Source: Firm-04 sp045596625
Lineage (GTDB): Bacteria > Bacillota > Clostridia > Oscillospirales > Ruminococcaceae
NCBI GenBank assembly: GCA_045596625.1
Contig: JAZOCU010000030.1
Span: 1 to 44,114 of the forward strand
Direction of reading: 5' to 3'
Length of the DNA: 44,114 bases
Numbering within the stretch: the first letter of the stretch is position 1; the number at the start of each line of letters is the position of its first letter. The notes beneath the pieces were generated by a model. It made no database searches, was not told where the DNA came from, and saw only the letters and a program-made list of their open reading frames with translations. Below are positions 42,679-44,114 of the stretch, piece after piece. The translations under genes were made by a program, and so were the position numbers.

Positions 42679-44114
42679 ATGGCTCGTAAAAAATATGGTT
42701 GTACCGTTTTGTCGCTGCTTCTGAGTGCAGCAATGCTGGGCGCAGCAATGACGCCTTACGATACTCTCAGAACAGAGGCACCTTTCTCGTTTGGCTATAC
42801 GGCATCGGCAGCCGATTATGACTGGGGCAGCTATCTGAAAAAGTCAGCAGATTGGTTCAGCTCCAATGAGGCGATTTCTCTTGCCAATACGATCGTGCAG
42901 TATCAGCTTTCTGACGGTGGATGGCGCAAGGCGATGGATGATACCTCCCAGACCGGCTCTTGGGCAAAATCTACAATTGATAATGAAGCAACAACCTCGC
43001 AGATCCGTGTATTGGCCCGGGTATATCAGAAAACCGGCAATCAGACCTATCTCAATGCCTGTATGAAAGGTGTTGATCTGCTGCTGAATGGTCAATATGC
43101 CAATGGCGGATGGCCGCAGGTGTTCAATGATGCGGGAACATATCATGCACATATTACCTTTAACGACGGTGCAATGGTGCGTGTTCTGAATATCATGCTG
43201 GAGATCTCTCAGAAAACAGGCGATTTTACCTTTATTGACGATAACCGCGCCGGCAGAGCCAAAACGGCTGTGGAGAAAGGCGTGCAGTGTATTCTGGATA
43301 TGCAGATTGAGCAGAACGGCGTGAAAACGGCATGGTGCCAGCAGCATGATGAGTTTACGCTCAAGCCTGCTCCGGCACGTGCTTATGAGCTGCCTTCCCT
43401 CAGCGCCAGCGAGAGTGTCGGCATTGTGGAGTTTCTGCAAAAAGTAGTGAACGGAAGAAATGAAATCGTTGCTGCGATCAATGCCGCCATCACTTGGATG
43501 GATAAGGTGAAGATCATGGGCATTAAGGTGGAAAGCACCGGCGATGATCGCATTGTCGTGCAGGATCCTTCCGCAGGTCCTATCTGGGCGAGATTTTATA
43601 GTCTGGATAACAATAAGCCGATGTTTGTGGATCGTGACGGCTCAATCCATGATACAATGGCAGAGTTGAGTCAGGAACGGCGTACCGGATATTCTTGGTA
43701 CGGCAGCTGGCCTAAGAACTTGGTTGCCGGTGGCTTGATGACTGAAATAAAAACCGAGATCAGCGGAAGCTGTATAGCCTCCATGGAGCTGTTTGACAGC
43801 GCCAACAGCGGCGATTGGGTGATCCGTCAGGATCTTGCGGTTGGCAGCAATGTGTTCGGAGATCGTGATTTCACCTATACCGCTGTACCCGATGCACTGT
43901 TGGGCGCAGAATATGTTTTGTCAGCCTGTGATTCCAAGAACTATACCGGAGAGCTGGCAGTCCTTAAAGCAGCAGAGCCGATTACACTCTATGTTGCATT
44001 GGATACCCGTCTGACACCCGTACCGTCATGGATCGCGGAGCGCGGCTTTACGCAAACCGATATGACGCTTGCCATCAGCAACGATGTCACCTTCAATGTC
44101 TATCAGAAGGCATT
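42679..44114 (+). CDS. secreted PL10-type pectate lyase, C-terminus beyond window
   Basis: Extracellular lyase cleaving polygalacturonate by beta-elimination. The 478 visible residues start with a signal peptide (basic MARKKYGC, hydrophobic core, possible cleavage after ASA near residue 45). The PL10 domain (about 50-360) shows IVQYQLSDGGW, NGQYANGGWPQVF, HAHITFNDGAM and KPAPARAYELPSLSASESV with the likely catalytic Arg234, ending about RTGYSWYGSWP. After it (about 361-478) is a beta-rich module with no name I can give, perhaps carbohydrate-binding. A dockerin is expected further on but not visible. The frame is open to the window end. The ATG at 42679 follows AAAAGGGG. Confidence 0.9.
   Translation, partial: MARKKYGCTVLSLLLSAAMLGAAMTPYDTLRTEAPFSFGYTASAADYDWGSYLKKSADWFSSNEAISLANTIVQYQLSDGGWRKAMDDTSQTGSWAKSTIDNEATTSQIRVLARVYQKTGNQTYLNACMKGVDLLLNGQYANGGWPQVFNDAGTYHAHITFNDGAMVRVLNIMLEISQKTGDFTFIDDNRAGRAKTAVEKGVQCILDMQIEQNGVKTAWCQQHDEFTLKPAPARAYELPSLSASESVGIVEFLQKVVNGRNEIVAAINAAITWMDKVKIMGIKVESTGDDRIVVQDPSAGPIWARFYSLDNNKPMFVDRDGSIHDTMAELSQERRTGYSWYGSWPKNLVAGGLMTEIKTEISGSCIASMELFDSANSGDWVIRQDLAVGSNVFGDRDFTYTAVPDALLGAEYVLSACDSKNYTGELAVLKAAEPITLYVALDTRLTPVPSWIAERGFTQTDMTLAISNDVTFNVYQKA

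Overview
The window reads as one continuous chromosomal stretch of a fibre-degrading, cellulosome-type Ruminococcus-like member of the Clostridia. Three things point there: a PolC-type replicase, the Gram-positive gene order rpsB-tsf-pyrH-frr-uppS-cdsA-dxr-rseP-ispG-polC, and secreted plant-wall enzymes carrying dockerin modules (a GH9 cellulase and a CE2-type esterase) plus a PL10-type pectate lyase. I see no insertion sequences, tRNA or rRNA genes, CRISPR arrays or phage genes. The species assignment is inference.

Layout. 1-2675 (minus strand): aconitase, a tiny membrane protein and an isocitrate dehydrogenase cut by the window edge, probably one operon feeding 2-oxoglutarate/glutamate synthesis. 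2823-9373 (minus): prfB with its own promoter, maf, a CE2-type esterase with a half-dockerin, ligA and a cysteine-rich protein of unknown function. 9473-19344 (minus): histidine biosynthesis. The main operon is hisZ-G-D-C-B-H-A-F; a MATE exporter follows it, then hisI-hisE with a separate promoter. HisA is fused to a GNAT acetyltransferase domain. The main promoter carries five tandem 8-bp repeats that look like an operator.

19434-33384 (minus): the translation/replication/envelope cluster. Transcription runs rpsB-tsf (strong promoter and a structured leader), a GNAT gene, then pyrH-frr-uppS-cdsA-dxr-rseP-membrane protein-ispG-polC. Isoprenoid precursors made by Dxr and IspG feed UppS, CdsA makes CDP-diacylglycerol, and RseP is a membrane protease. 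Several start regions here (uppS, cdsA) and in the his operon (hisD) have hairpins that mask the Shine-Dalgarno sequence or sit between it and the start codon.

33647-44114: accessory region. It holds a sodium:solute symporter (minus), a dockerin-bearing GH9 cellulase (plus) behind a leader of about 240 nt, an isochorismatase-fold hydrolase (plus), a three-gene minus-strand unit (membrane protein, NAD(P)HX repair enzyme, lipoprotein), and a PL10-type pectate lyase (plus) running off the right edge. Clear sigma-A-type promoters, nearly all with a 17-bp spacer, can be read in front of most transcription units.

The observations most worth following are the HisA-GNAT fusion, the 8-bp-periodic his operator, the structured ribosome-binding sites, and the unassigned structured leaders of rpsB and the GH9 gene. 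No wholly new multi-gene system is evident. All functional calls rest on motif and domain recognition by eye.
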